Part shown: positions 8,979 to 17,753 of the stretch, piece by piece
Position numbering within the stretch: the stretch's first letter is position 1
Layout: each line of letters begins with the position of its first letter
Translations under genes and position numbers: made by a program
Source of the DNA: Wolinella sp052170135
Lineage (GTDB): Bacteria; Campylobacterota; Campylobacteria; Campylobacterales; Helicobacteraceae
Direction: 5' to 3'
Assembly: GCA_052170135.1 (NCBI GenBank)
Contig: JBQNBC010000001.1
Coordinates: 186,001-250,000, forward strand
Length of the DNA: 64,000 nucleotides
The notes under the pieces: generated by a model
What the model was told of the DNA's origin: nothing
The model's input: the letters and a program-made list of their open reading frames with translations, nothing else
The model's database searches: none

Positions 8979-9329
8979 GTGATAGGTATTGATGTAGTTT
9001 CAATCACACGCATAGAGAGATTTATCGCAAGACACGATAAGCGAGGGCTTGCTAGATTCTTAAACGATAGCGAAATAGCACTAGCAAAGAGACCAGCAAG
9101 CGCAGCTGGGCTATGGGCAGCAAAAGAAGCGTGCGCAAAAGCACTCGGCACAGGAATAGGCTCAGAGGTTGGATTCCGCGATATTACGATCAGCAAAAAT
9201 GAAAAAGGCGCGCCACTTCTAACGCTCTCGGCAAAGGTGCAAGAACGCTTTAGAATCACCCAGTGCGCACTTTCTATAACTCATGATGCTGGACTAGCTA
9301 TCGCTGTTGTTATGCTAAAGCGCGATTAG
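8979..9329 (+). CDS. acpS: holo-[acyl-carrier-protein] synthase
   Basis: AcpS transfers 4'-phosphopantetheine from CoA to acyl carrier protein. The 116-residue protein starts IGIDVVSITRIERF, with the metal-binding Asp, and carries WAAKEACAKALGTG, the second catalytic motif. The start is GTG at 8979 with GGGAG just upstream; a methionine-first start is not available without cutting the conserved IGID motif. It converges on rsmD and the two genes overlap by four bases at their 3' ends. In H. pylori acpS is also close to rsmD, with fliL between; fliL is not seen here. Confidence 0.93.
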   Translation: MIGIDVVSITRIERFIARHDKRGLARFLNDSEIALAKRPASAAGLWAAKEACAKALGTGIGSEVGFRDITISKNEKGAPLLTLSAKVQERFRITQCALSITHDAGLAIAVVMLKRD

Positions 9330-9922
9330 AGCTTGGCGTAGTAGCTGATGCTGCTCTTACCAAATTTGCGTGTCCGCACAAGCGAAAATTTGCCGATTAA
9401 CAAAGGAGTATCAAGCTCACTCATGTGTTCTATTGCAATCAGCGCAAATGCTGTGCTTTGTGGAAGATTCTCAATCATGGTAAATATCCTATCGTAAATG
9501 CCCCCATGGCCATCACGAATAGAAAATGGTGGATCAAAATACAAAATAACATTTGTTTCTCTGCTAAGAGATGGAAAAATCGAGGGTAAAAGAACGAAAC
9601 TATCGCCATAATAGCTTTCACTGGATTTTTCAAGTGCAAGATTTTCAATATTTTGTCGCAGTATCTTATAAGCTACACTGGAATATTCTAAAAATACTGC
9701 TCGCCTTGCACCACGACTAAGCGCTTCTATCCCCATGCTGCCTGTACCGGCAAAAACCTCCACAAATACAGAATTCAAAACATCACCACCAAGTGTATTA
9801 AAAAACGATTCCTTTAATATCGACTTTGTGCTACGCGTAGAATCACTCTCGACCATAGTTATCGCCCTACCTTTTAATGCACCAGAGATTACGCGGATAC
9901 TTGATGGTTTACCTTTTTTCAT
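9326..9922 (-). CDS. rsmD: 16S rRNA (guanine-966-N2)-methyltransferase RsmD
   Basis: A 198-residue Rossmann-fold methyltransferase. It starts with the family phrase RVISGALKGRAI and the STRSTKSILKESFFNTL region that corresponds to the usual RPTxDRVREALFN. The SAM-binding motif is FVEVFAGTGSMGIEALSRGA and the catalytic motif is DPPF. It overlaps the upstream small gene by 14 bases, as HP0810/HP0811 do in my recollection. The role is N2 methylation of G966 in 16S rRNA. Confident. Confidence 0.9.
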   Translation of the reverse strand: MKKGKPSSIRVISGALKGRAITMVESDSTRSTKSILKESFFNTLGGDVLNSVFVEVFAGTGSMGIEALSRGARRAVFLEYSSVAYKILRQNIENLALEKSSESYYGDSFVLLPSIFPSLSRETNVILYFDPPFSIRDGHGGIYDRIFTMIENLPQSTAFALIAIEHMSELDTPLLIGKFSLVRTRKFGKSSISYYAKL

Positions 9923-10274
9923 AATGCTCGTTGATCACCCAAAATAGTTCCTCGGCAAAGCGTGTAGCGACTTCATTTATCTTGCATTTTAGGGCATAGT
10001 TTTCATGCGACTCATCTATTTCATCAAAGCTAGGTCTAATGCTTAGGGTTTTAAAAAACTCCTCAACGCCAAAGAGAAGCTGTGATGGAGTAAAAGGCTT
10101 TTGAATGTGTGCAGAATCGCTAGCAGAGATCAGGCAGACAGGCTTTTGCACCTCTTTTAGTTCCTTGTCTGCTATGATGAAGTCGCACTGACGATAGCTT
10201 GTCACATAATCACGAAGATAATACTCAAGGCAACGGTCAAGCAACGGAGAATCGCATATTATGGCAAGTTTCAT
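9909..10274 (-). CDS. conserved hypothetical, receiver-like fragment (HP0811-like)
   Basis: A 121-residue soluble protein directly upstream of and overlapping rsmD. The N-terminus KLAIICDSPLLDRCLEYYLRDY and the later HIQKPFTPSQLL look like a degenerate CheY-type receiver in which the KPF lysine is kept but no phospho-acceptor Asp stands out. The C-terminal 45 residues are acidic and probably helical. I infer a shrunken receiver-like fold; no function can be assigned. The coupled position with rsmD is conserved in Helicobacter as far as I recall. Confidence 0.65.
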   Translation of the reverse strand: MKLAIICDSPLLDRCLEYYLRDYVTSYRQCDFIIADKELKEVQKPVCLISASDSAHIQKPFTPSQLLFGVEEFFKTLSIRPSFDEIDESHENYALKCKINEVATRFAEELFWVINEHYEKR

Positions 10275-10331
10275 GGGCGACCTTTGTATTTTTCACAGAT
10301 TCTACACTGCAAAATCTTATATGTGAGAATC

Positions 10332-11639
10332 TTATATATCCTCCGCAACTAGTCTGGCGCGCGATTCTTCCCTAACCATATCCATACCGATGTAAAACTC
10401 CTTCATCATCGACAAAAATAGATACTTGCCCTTAAAAGTCGGATATAGCACACCATCGCGCTCGTACACCATGCCGCACAAACGTAAAAACGCTAGCTCC
10501 TTAAATAGTGCAATCTCGATAGAAATACCAAACATACGCGAGAACGATTCTTTATCCACCCCACCACCAAAAAGCCCAACCATAAGACGATACTGCATCT
10601 GACTTAAGGCACTATATCGTCTTGATCGCACGATACTCATCTTGCCCTCACCTATGCGCGCACTGTATTCTTTAAGTGAAAATGTATTTGCATAAAGCAC
10701 ACCATCGATAAAGCTAAATGATCCAGAGCCAATTCCCACATATTCACCGTGGTTTACGACATATTCGTCGATTATGTCATCACCTTTTTTAGAAAATGCC
10801 CATGATGAAATCTGAACGTAAGAATCTGCTAGTTCTTCCAAAATAATGCGATAAAACCTCGCCTCCTTATCAAGGGAAACCTCACCAATAGAACGCTTCA
10901 ATAGGCTTTTGACAGATGGAGATGACATAAGCGGATATGTTGTTACTTGCGTTGGCATGAGGCTTTTTAATATTTTTAAATCTCGCCGCAACATCTCTTC
11001 GTCTTGTGTTGGAAAGTTAAAAATCATGTCAATATTTATCACTGGCAATTTACCAAGTATTACCTCAAGCTTTCTAGCAATCTCCTCACCGCCACCAAAC
11101 TTTTCATAACGCCCAATTTTTCTAAGTATCCCATCATCAAAACTCTGCACACCAATAGATAGCCTGTCTATGCGCCCATCTAAGCTTTGTATCGTATCTT
11201 TATCGATGCTATTTGGATCGCTCTCGCAAGAGACTTCACGAATAGGAAATAGCTCATGTGCCAAATCAACAGTCGCGCAAAGCTCATCAATAAGAATCGA
11301 TGTCGTGCCACCGCCCACATACATAGAGTCAAAGCGATAACCCAAGTCATACGCCATGCGCATCTCATCTCTTAGCGACTTGAAGTATCTCCTAGCCTTC
11401 ACCTCATCAAATAGAAAACGATTAAAAGAGCAGTATGTACAAAGCGTAGCACAAAATGGCACATGTGCATACAGCAGATAGTTTCGTCCGTCTTTTGGTG
11501 GCGGGAGCATACTTTGTGACAGAGGAGATAGTGAGAGATATTTTGAGCTTGCGCGTCGCAAAAGCCAATTTGCTATATTTAGCGCTAGCATGCCCTCTTT
11601 TATATCACTAATATCCATGCACGCCCGCCTATGCCTCAT
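10332..11639 (-). CDS. radical SAM protein of the HemW/HutW (coproporphyrinogen oxidase-like) family
   Basis: A 435-residue radical SAM enzyme. The cluster motif is HVPFCATLCTYCSFNRF (Cys-x3-Cys-x2-Cys), followed by YVGGGTTS and RLSIGVQSFDDGILRKIGR, all typical of HemN/HemW relatives, and a C-terminal HemN-like domain. The sequence is closer in style to HutW/ChuW and to the C. jejuni protein usually annotated as a second coproporphyrinogen oxidase than to true HemN, so haem chaperone or haem-modifying roles are possible. Start is uncertain: ATG at 11639 or ATG at 11618, neither with a strong ribosome site. No haem uptake genes are adjacent. Confidence 0.75.
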   Translation of the reverse strand: MRHRRACMDISDIKEGMLALNIANWLLRRASSKYLSLSPLSQSMLPPPKDGRNYLLYAHVPFCATLCTYCSFNRFLFDEVKARRYFKSLRDEMRMAYDLGYRFDSMYVGGGTTSILIDELCATVDLAHELFPIREVSCESDPNSIDKDTIQSLDGRIDRLSIGVQSFDDGILRKIGRYEKFGGGEEIARKLEVILGKLPVINIDMIFNFPTQDEEMLRRDLKILKSLMPTQVTTYPLMSSPSVKSLLKRSIGEVSLDKEARFYRIILEELADSYVQISSWAFSKKGDDIIDEYVVNHGEYVGIGSGSFSFIDGVLYANTFSLKEYSARIGEGKMSIVRSRRYSALSQMQYRLMVGLFGGGVDKESFSRMFGISIEIALFKELAFLRLCGMVYERDGVLYPTFKGKYLFLSMMKEFYIGMDMVREESRARLVAEDI

Positions 11640-11815
11640 CTAGAGCCCCCACGCCCCGAGCATAAATCACTCATCATTCCCTTTCAAAAACATTCAAATA
11701 TAAAGAAACCAAAGTCTATTTGCAGCCCAAGCCCGGTGCATCAGGAATAAGCATCAAAGAAACTAGGCAAAATACAATATAGCCAAAAGTCTGCAGCATC
11801 CATTGGCTAATACTG

Positions 11816-11846
11816 GTTTAGATTCTTGTAGTGCAAGAATCTAAAC
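11816..11846. terminator. 13-bp perfect inverted repeat after the Cache gene
   Basis: GTTTAGATTCTTG and its complement form a 13-bp stem around a 5-base loop TAGTG, 30 bases beyond the stop of the minus-strand Cache gene. Position suggests it ends that transcript. A T-run is absent. The stem is an inverted AGATTCTT/AAGAATCT pair. The remainder of 11640-11876 shows nothing else I can support. Confidence 0.55.
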
Positions 11847-11876
11847 TAAGAAAGACATATAAAAAATACAAATATC

Positions 11877-13871
11877 CTACACTTCAATAAACATAAAGCA
11901 TGCTGTGTGATTTATGTAACCATCGCTATTTTTAAACTCACGATAGCCAAGGGATGTCTGCACACCAAGCATATATTGTTTGCCTCTAAAGCTAATAATC
12001 TCATCAATCTCCCTGCCATCTTTTATCTCCATGAGCCTACTATCTAGCTCAAGAATTTCGCCTGGCTTAAGTTCGCTACTAGTCGAAGCGATAATCTTGC
12101 CGCCGCGCTCAACAAGCAGTCCAAAAAGTTCTCCATCATCTGACTCGTCAGACTTTTTAGGTAAAGAATCGCGTAGCATATTTCCAAACTGAACCTCAGC
12201 ATCAAATACAAGTGCCATACCACCTATAAAACTACGCTCATCGTCATTTGATAGAATCGGCGCATAAAAGATATACGTAGGCTTATCATGATAGAGATGG
12301 CTAGGGACAAACTGTGAGACATGATACTTCTGCGTATCTCGTATGCCACATACTCGCGCGAAATCATCCTCGGCGATAAACCCTCCAAGACGCCTACTCT
12401 CATCCTTATTTGATATAGCTACGATCTTGCCACTTGCATCAAATAGAACAAGATTATGATACATAGGATAAAGCGTATTTATCTTACAAAGTGTCGCGGT
12501 CATCGTATCGCGGACTTCTGGCTCCTGACACTTTCTCATATTGTTTACAAAATATAGCGTCATAGCCCACCAGCGACAATCACTCGCGCGCTCATATAGA
12601 TTCCTATCTATGAGATCAATCGCCACTTTGGCATAAAATGCAACACCATGAAGCGCTGAGGCCAAAATAGTCTTTTGTAGTCCACGTATAGAGTCCACGC
12701 AGACTTGATTTATCTCTTCGCTGAGAAGGCGGATATTATTTAAGATTGGATTTAGAGCATACGAGTGGCTTTTTGATGCAATGATTTCACCATTTATCAC
12801 GACATCGCCTAAATCTTCATTGATATTTTCAGCTTCAGATATGACATGCTTTAGCTCACTTGTCATCAGTGAGGATTCTTCTAGTAGCTCGTGTGGAATC
12901 TTTGCAAAATTAAAGTGCTTTGAATCAAATGCGCTCCTGAGCGGAATTAGCAGTGCTGCACTCCATCCAAGACCAGTATAGCCAAAGTAGCCCTGAGCTT
13001 TAGCACACGCTAGCATATAGGCACGTTTTGACGTGATTACGAAATGATGATTGCCTATTTTTTGTATCGGCAATGCAGAGCCTATTGGAAAGTCATTTGG
13101 ATTTAGTGAGCCTATCACTCGATTCTTCGCGTCAAGCAACATAATAAGGCTACCATGCGCATTATCATGGAATCTCTTAAAAATACGCTCAAGCTCATCC
13201 TCAAACTTAAATACAGTCGCAATGACACCTACTCGCTCGTTAGTTCCGGGCTTTTGCACTGGTGCGCTATATATCAATGATGGAGTTTTTTTGTCTATAA
13301 AATCAACAACAGCAAAACTCTCCAAAAACTCTTCTTGCATATTTAACGTCTGCTGTATTAGTGATTCTTTGCTGCTTTTGGTACTACCCCCACCAAGCCT
13401 TGCCACAATATTTGAATCACGATCAAATACAATAATATCCTCATACGTTGAATATTTAAGCGCATACTCACTCAGCCTATTCTCAAGTGCCTCACGTGAA
13501 ATAGTGCTCGTATGGTTCGTCAAATAGCGATATATGACGTCGCTCTTTGATAATAATACAATGTCTGAAGTACGCTCAAAGAGGCTACGATTTAACACAT
13601 CAATACTTGACTGCGCATTTAGCTTTGCCCCATCTAAGATCGTGAGGTGCTTTTGCTCTATTAACGTATTTATAAGCTCTTCTTGGAGCTCGGCAAACTT
13701 CTGTTGCGTCTCTTCCATGTATGCAAATAGATTCTCCGCAATATCAAGCGAGCTAATTTTGCCCGTTAGAGTCGTCTTGTTCAACAGAGCGTTAAGAGAT
13801 TCGAATTGCGATTTATACTGCAATACATCGGGCATATATTCGCTTAGGAGTAATATGGCTTTATTTTGCAT
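11877..13871 (-). CDS. double Cache-like sensory protein without membrane or output domain
   Basis: A 664-residue protein with two Cache (PDC)-type ligand-binding regions. The first spans about 90-310 (DRDSNIVARLGG, then SLIYSAPVQKPGTNERVGVIATVF) and the second about 400-660 (DASGKIVAISNKDE, TYIFYAPILSNDDERSFIGGMALVFD). The linker and N-terminus look helical. I see no signal peptide, no stretch long and hydrophobic enough for a membrane anchor, and no methyl-accepting, kinase, GGDEF or HTH domain. It may act through a partner such as a chemotaxis or kinase protein. It is transcribed alone between metQ and a radical SAM gene. Family call is moderate; function unknown. Confidence 0.7.
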   Translation of the reverse strand: MQNKAILLLSEYMPDVLQYKSQFESLNALLNKTTLTGKISSLDIAENLFAYMEETQQKFAELQEELINTLIEQKHLTILDGAKLNAQSSIDVLNRSLFERTSDIVLLSKSDVIYRYLTNHTSTISREALENRLSEYALKYSTYEDIIVFDRDSNIVARLGGGSTKSSKESLIQQTLNMQEEFLESFAVVDFIDKKTPSLIYSAPVQKPGTNERVGVIATVFKFEDELERIFKRFHDNAHGSLIMLLDAKNRVIGSLNPNDFPIGSALPIQKIGNHHFVITSKRAYMLACAKAQGYFGYTGLGWSAALLIPLRSAFDSKHFNFAKIPHELLEESSLMTSELKHVISEAENINEDLGDVVINGEIIASKSHSYALNPILNNIRLLSEEINQVCVDSIRGLQKTILASALHGVAFYAKVAIDLIDRNLYERASDCRWWAMTLYFVNNMRKCQEPEVRDTMTATLCKINTLYPMYHNLVLFDASGKIVAISNKDESRRLGGFIAEDDFARVCGIRDTQKYHVSQFVPSHLYHDKPTYIFYAPILSNDDERSFIGGMALVFDAEVQFGNMLRDSLPKKSDESDDGELFGLLVERGGKIIASTSSELKPGEILELDSRLMEIKDGREIDEIISFRGKQYMLGVQTSLGYREFKNSDGYINHTACFMFIEV

Positions 13872-13925
13872 TTTGTGCGCTCCATGCGTATTTTTTAGAA
13901 GAATTGTAGCGGAATTAAAGACAGT

Positions 13926-13950
13926 ATGGACAAGCCTAAGGCTTGTCCAT
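13926..13950 (-). terminator. terminator of the thiC-mrp-metNIQ operon
   Basis: ATGGACAAGCC and its complement form an 11-bp G+C-rich stem with a three-base loop, 5 bases after the metQ stop. In the minus-strand direction it is followed by TACTGTCTTTAATT. This is the best intrinsic terminator candidate in the window, and one of the few hairpins not built on GATTC/GAATC. Confidence 0.7.
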
Positions 13951-13954
13951 CATT

Positions 13955-14797
13955 TTAAAATGCCGGGAGAATTGCTCCTTGGTATTTTTCAAGGATAAAA
14001 ACTTTAACAGCTTCACTGCGCAACACTTGCATCAATGCCTTAATTCGCTCATCATTTTGCCTACCATCTTTTACAGAGACTATGTTCGCATAAGGAGAAT
14101 CCTTATCCTCTACCGCAAGCGCATCTTTTAGTGGGTTTAAATTCGCCATTAGCGCATAATTTGTATTGATAACAGCAATAGCGACCTCATCTAGTGTACG
14201 TGCAAGCTGAGGCGCATCAAGCTCTTTGAATTTCAGATTCTTTGGATTTTCTGTTATATCAAGTGCTGAGAGAAGCGGCTTATCAGCCAACTTTATAAGC
14301 TTCTCTTTTTCGAGAATCTTAAGCGCACGCGTGCCATTTGTAGGATCATTTGGGATGGCAACAACATCGCCATCTTTAATTTCATCTAAATTCTTGAATC
14401 TTGACGAATAGACGCCCATTGGCTCAATATGGACATTACCAACTTTGACTATATGCGTCCCTTTTTCTTTATTGAATTGCTCCATATATGGAGTATGCTG
14501 GAAAAAGTTCGCATCAAGTGAGCCATCTTCTAGCGACATATTTGGCGTAACATAATCCGTAAACTCCTTAATCTCTAGCTCAATTCCTCGCTCTTTTAGT
14601 GTGCTTACAACTTGTTTTAGTATCAGCGAGTGTGGCTCTGGTGTCGCACCTATAACAAGCTTAAGCGTAGCAGGTGCGACTGCCGGAGCAACGGATGCCA
14701 CTGGCTTTTGCTCCTCTTGTTTTGTTTCACTCCCGCAGCCACTAAAAAATAGCAACGATCCAACAAATATTGCGGAAATAAGTTTCTTGCTTACCAA
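13955..14797 (-). CDS. metQ: methionine ABC transporter substrate-binding lipoprotein MetQ
   Basis: A 280-residue NlpA/MetQ-family lipoprotein that captures methionine for the MetNI permease. The signal peptide ends in the lipobox FSGC (Cys about residue 21). Conserved family segments include GATPEPHSLIL, EFTDYVTPNMSLEDGSLDANFFQHTPYM and VAIPNDPTNGTRALKILE. The start is a TTG at 14797 preceded by AAAGGAT; no ATG is available before the signal sequence. It is the last gene of thiC-mrp-metN-metI-metQ and is followed at once by a strong hairpin. Substrate could also be another amino acid, but the NIQ set and motifs favour methionine. Confidence 0.92.
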   Translation of the reverse strand: MVSKKLISAIFVGSLLFFSGCGSETKQEEQKPVASVAPAVAPATLKLVIGATPEPHSLILKQVVSTLKERGIELEIKEFTDYVTPNMSLEDGSLDANFFQHTPYMEQFNKEKGTHIVKVGNVHIEPMGVYSSRFKNLDEIKDGDVVAIPNDPTNGTRALKILEKEKLIKLADKPLLSALDITENPKNLKFKELDAPQLARTLDEVAIAVINTNYALMANLNPLKDALAVEDKDSPYANIVSVKDGRQNDERIKALMQVLRSEAVKVFILEKYQGAILPAF

Positions 14798-14845
14798 TTT
14801 ATATCCTTTATATAAAATTATCGTGGGAATCTATACCGATTTTCT

Positions 14846-15496
14846 TTAATGCTTTATTTTGCGATAAATAAAATCACCAATACTCTGTATTGCTTGCACA
14901 AGCACTACCAAAAGCAACACTGTATATGCCATCACATCGCTCTGGAATCGATAGTAACCGTATTTTATTGCCACATCGCCAAGCCCGCCACCGCCAATAG
15001 CTCCTGCCATAGCAGAGAATCCAACCACCGTGATAAGCGTCAGAGTCAAACCAGATACAATAGATGGCAACGCTTCAGGCAGCATGATTTTAAATACTAT
15101 CTGAAGATTGCCCGCTCCAAAACTCTTTGCTGCCTCTATTACACCTTTGTCAACCTCCTTTAAAGCACCCTCTATGATTCTCGCTACAAATGGTGCAGCA
15201 CCAATACTAAGTGGCACAATCGCTGCAGTGGTCCCAATAGTCTTGCCAAGGAGGAATTTCGTAAGCGGAAAAAGGACAATCATCAAAATAATAAACGGGA
15301 ATGAGCGTAGTGTGTTTATCACTAAATCAAGCACATAATAAAGTCGTGCATTTGGTCTTAGTCCATGTGGCTCAGACAGAGTAAGTAAAATTGCTGGCAA
15401 TGCACCTAAAAGCAACGCGATAAGCGTAGCAATCACGCTCATATATAGCGTATCAAATGCTGCTGGAAGTAATATCTTTAGCCATAATTCATCCAT
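14846..15496 (-). CDS. metI: methionine ABC transporter permease MetI
   Basis: A 216-residue permease with about five or six membrane segments. The cytoplasmic coupling loop is clear: IEAAKSFGAGNLQIVFKIMLPEALPSI split over residues about 130-157, the EAA motif of ABC importers. The opening TLYMSVIATLIALLLGALPAIL and the closing GGGGLGDVAIKYGYYRF are typical of MetI. It overlaps the end of metN by 8 bases and is followed 48 bases later by metQ, so the three form one transporter made from one transcript. Confidence 0.93.
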   Translation of the reverse strand: MDELWLKILLPAAFDTLYMSVIATLIALLLGALPAILLTLSEPHGLRPNARLYYVLDLVINTLRSFPFIILMIVLFPLTKFLLGKTIGTTAAIVPLSIGAAPFVARIIEGALKEVDKGVIEAAKSFGAGNLQIVFKIMLPEALPSIVSGLTLTLITVVGFSAMAGAIGGGGLGDVAIKYGYYRFQSDVMAYTVLLLVVLVQAIQSIGDFIYRKIKH

Positions 15497-16634
15497 CTAT
15501 CACCTCCCAAAGCACGCCACTTTGTGTCAAGAATCGCTCCGCTTCAGCTAGTCGTTCCGGTGGTATATTTATCACTAGCGAGCCAAGCACATCATCGCCA
15601 AATCGCTCAAGCTTGCCCCATACAATAGAAAAATCAAGCTCAAGTTTCCTAGCCATCTGCGTAATGATTGGGTTTTGTGCGACCTCTTTTGGGAAAAACA
15701 ACCTAATATTTACTCCGCTCCTTGGTAGCACTTCGCCCTCGGTCAAGAATCCACGCATAGCGGTACGTGGTTGCAAAAACAGCTCCTCAATATCTCCACT
15801 TTCAACGACCCTGCCCCCCTCCAAAAAAGCTGCATAATGGCAGAGCTTTTTCACAACCTCCATTTCATGTGTTACTAGCACGATCGTTACGCCTAGCTCG
15901 CGATTTATCATCGATAAAAGATCAAGAATCGACTGCGTCATAGACGGATCAAGTGCGCTCGTCGCCTCATCAGAGAGAAGGATTTTTGGCTCGAGACTGA
16001 GTGCACGCGCAATTGCCACTCGTTGCTTCTGTCCACCACTTAGCGCACTTGGGTAGGAAGTGTGCTTATCGGCTAAACCTACAAGATCCAAAAGCCGCGA
16101 AACACGCTTTTTTATCTCAGATTCTTCAAAGCCCCAACAACGTAGTGGTAGTGCGACATTATTAAAAACGTTCTGGCGCGCCATCAGAGAAAAATGCTGA
16201 AAAATCATGCCGATATTTTTACGAAACTCCCGCAACTCCGTGCCATGCAGCCTGCTTACATCAACAGAATCGACATAAAGATTCCCACTTGAGAAAGATT
16301 CTAGTCCATTGATAGTACGCAGGAGCGTCGACTTTCCCGCGCCACTATGCCCTACAAGCCCATAAATTGTCCCGCGAGGAATCTCGAGCGAAATATCGCT
16401 CAAAACCTGCGTTTTTCCATAATATTTAATTAGATTCTTAAAAACTATTTGCGAGCATATAGAGTTACAACAATGATCGCTAGACAGCCTTGATAAAGCT
16501 TCTTCACGGGTGCTTAATGCCTCTTGTAAACCAAAAGACCTAGGCGACAATTCTTTATCTGCTTTTTGACAGCTACAAGAATCCAACCCAGTAAGATCAG
16601 ATTCTCCAGTTGTGTTTTGCGACAACTTAAACAT
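15489..16634 (-). CDS. metN: methionine ABC transporter ATP-binding protein MetN
   Basis: The ATPase of the MetNIQ importer. Walker A is GHSGAGKST (about residues 93-101), the signature is LSGGQ, Walker B is ILLSDEATSALD, and the C-terminal NIL domain that senses methionine is present from about residue 300. The frame opens with about 62 residues before the first domain residue (IVFKNLIKYYG); this extension is rich in Ser and holds Cys20, 22, 55, 56 and 60. The ATG at 16634 overlaps the mrp stop (TAATG), which supports it, though no good ribosome site is seen and an in-frame TTG at 16550 is an alternative. Confidence 0.9.
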   Translation of the reverse strand: MFKLSQNTTGESDLTGLDSCSCQKADKELSPRSFGLQEALSTREEALSRLSSDHCCNSICSQIVFKNLIKYYGKTQVLSDISLEIPRGTIYGLVGHSGAGKSTLLRTINGLESFSSGNLYVDSVDVSRLHGTELREFRKNIGMIFQHFSLMARQNVFNNVALPLRCWGFEESEIKKRVSRLLDLVGLADKHTSYPSALSGGQKQRVAIARALSLEPKILLSDEATSALDPSMTQSILDLLSMINRELGVTIVLVTHEMEVVKKLCHYAAFLEGGRVVESGDIEELFLQPRTAMRGFLTEGEVLPRSGVNIRLFFPKEVAQNPIITQMARKLELDFSIVWGKLERFGDDVLGSLVINIPPERLAEAERFLTQSGVLWEVIDG

Positions 16635-17752
16635 TACGAGGAGCAGGCAGATTTGCCGTTATTCACGGGTTGTATTTCGCTGTTATCGGCGAGCTTTTGA
16701 GCGTTTACTCTCTCGACAAAATCCCAAAGCGTAGCGGCGGCTTTCATGTACTCTTTTGCACTCTTGCTCTCTGGATGGAAAAAGACTATCGGCTTACCAG
16801 CATCACCACCCTCGCGCACTGCTGGTTCTATAGGCACTTGCGCCAGTACACACGTATCAAACTCCTGTGCTATAACCTCGCTAGTACCCTTGCCAAAGAT
16901 ATCATACTCTTTGCCAGTATCGGGGCAGATGAAACCGCTCATATTTTCAATAATCCCAGCAATAGGAATCTTTAGCTTGCTAAACATATCTAGGCTTCGC
17001 GCAGAATCATCAAGTGCTACACGCTGAGGCGTTGTTACGTTGATTCCCGCCGTTACAGGAACGCTCTGAGCAAGTGTAATCTGCGCATCTCCTGTACCAG
17101 GAGGCATATCAATAACCAGCACATCTAGCGCACTCCAGCGCACATCTTTTAGCATCTGCTCAATAGCCCTAATAATCATAGGTCCACGCCACATAAGCGA
17201 CTGCCCCTCGTCATATAGAACACCCATACTCATCATTTCAACACCATATGCACTAAGTGGAATGAGCTTTTTTTGAGACTCATCAGCCTCTGGACGCTCC
17301 TTGGTCAGCCCTAGCATTCGTGGGATATTCGGACCATATATATCCGCATCAAGTAGTCCCACTCGCTTGCCCTGCTGTGCGAGCGCGATGGCAAGATTCA
17401 CGCTACTTGTCGATTTACCAACTCCACCCTTGCCGCTACTCACCATAATGAAGTTTTTAATATGTGGCGCAATATTTTTTGGTCCCTGTACCTGTTTTGG
17501 CTCTTGTTCTACTGGCTTTGGCTTATTTATAACTAGATTTAGATTCTTTGGTTCTAGCTTTGCTACCGCTTTTGTAACAGATTCTCTTAGTTGCTGCTCG
17601 ATTTCACTCGAAGCCGAAGGAATTGTAAGCGTAATATTCAAAAATCCATTATCAAGCGTCGCAGCCTGAACAAAACCAAATGAAACAATATCCTTCTCAA
17701 AACCAGGATATATGACGGTCTTTAGCACCTCTAAAACATTTTCTGAAACCAT
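16634..17752 (-). CDS. mrp: Mrp/NBP35-type P-loop iron-sulfur carrier
   Basis: A 372-residue Mrp/ApbC family ATPase that carries or inserts iron-sulfur clusters. The N-terminal ~95 residues form a MIP18/DUF59-like domain, followed by the deviant Walker A GKGGVGKSTSS, DADIYGPNIPRMLG, and DMPPGTGDAQITLAQ. The usual CXXC cluster ligand pair is reduced to a single Cys in FICPDTGKEYDIFG. A Cys-containing tail ends the protein. It is tightly packed behind thiC (stop and start one base apart), a [4Fe-4S] radical SAM enzyme, which makes functional sense. Confidence 0.92.
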   Translation of the reverse strand: MVSENVLEVLKTVIYPGFEKDIVSFGFVQAATLDNGFLNITLTIPSASSEIEQQLRESVTKAVAKLEPKNLNLVINKPKPVEQEPKQVQGPKNIAPHIKNFIMVSSGKGGVGKSTSSVNLAIALAQQGKRVGLLDADIYGPNIPRMLGLTKERPEADESQKKLIPLSAYGVEMMSMGVLYDEGQSLMWRGPMIIRAIEQMLKDVRWSALDVLVIDMPPGTGDAQITLAQSVPVTAGINVTTPQRVALDDSARSLDMFSKLKIPIAGIIENMSGFICPDTGKEYDIFGKGTSEVIAQEFDTCVLAQVPIEPAVREGGDAGKPIVFFHPESKSAKEYMKAAATLWDFVERVNAQKLADNSEIQPVNNGKSACSS

Positions 17753-17753
17753 A

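Noticed and set aside
9909..10274. Calling this gene a working CheY-type response regulator
   Set aside because: Only a weak receiver likeness; the phospho-acceptor and acidic pocket are not clear, so it is left as conserved hypothetical.
16670..17669. Several long frames opposite mrp and thiC
   Set aside because: They are antisense to clearly conserved genes and have the Ser/Ile/Leu-rich composition of shadow translation.
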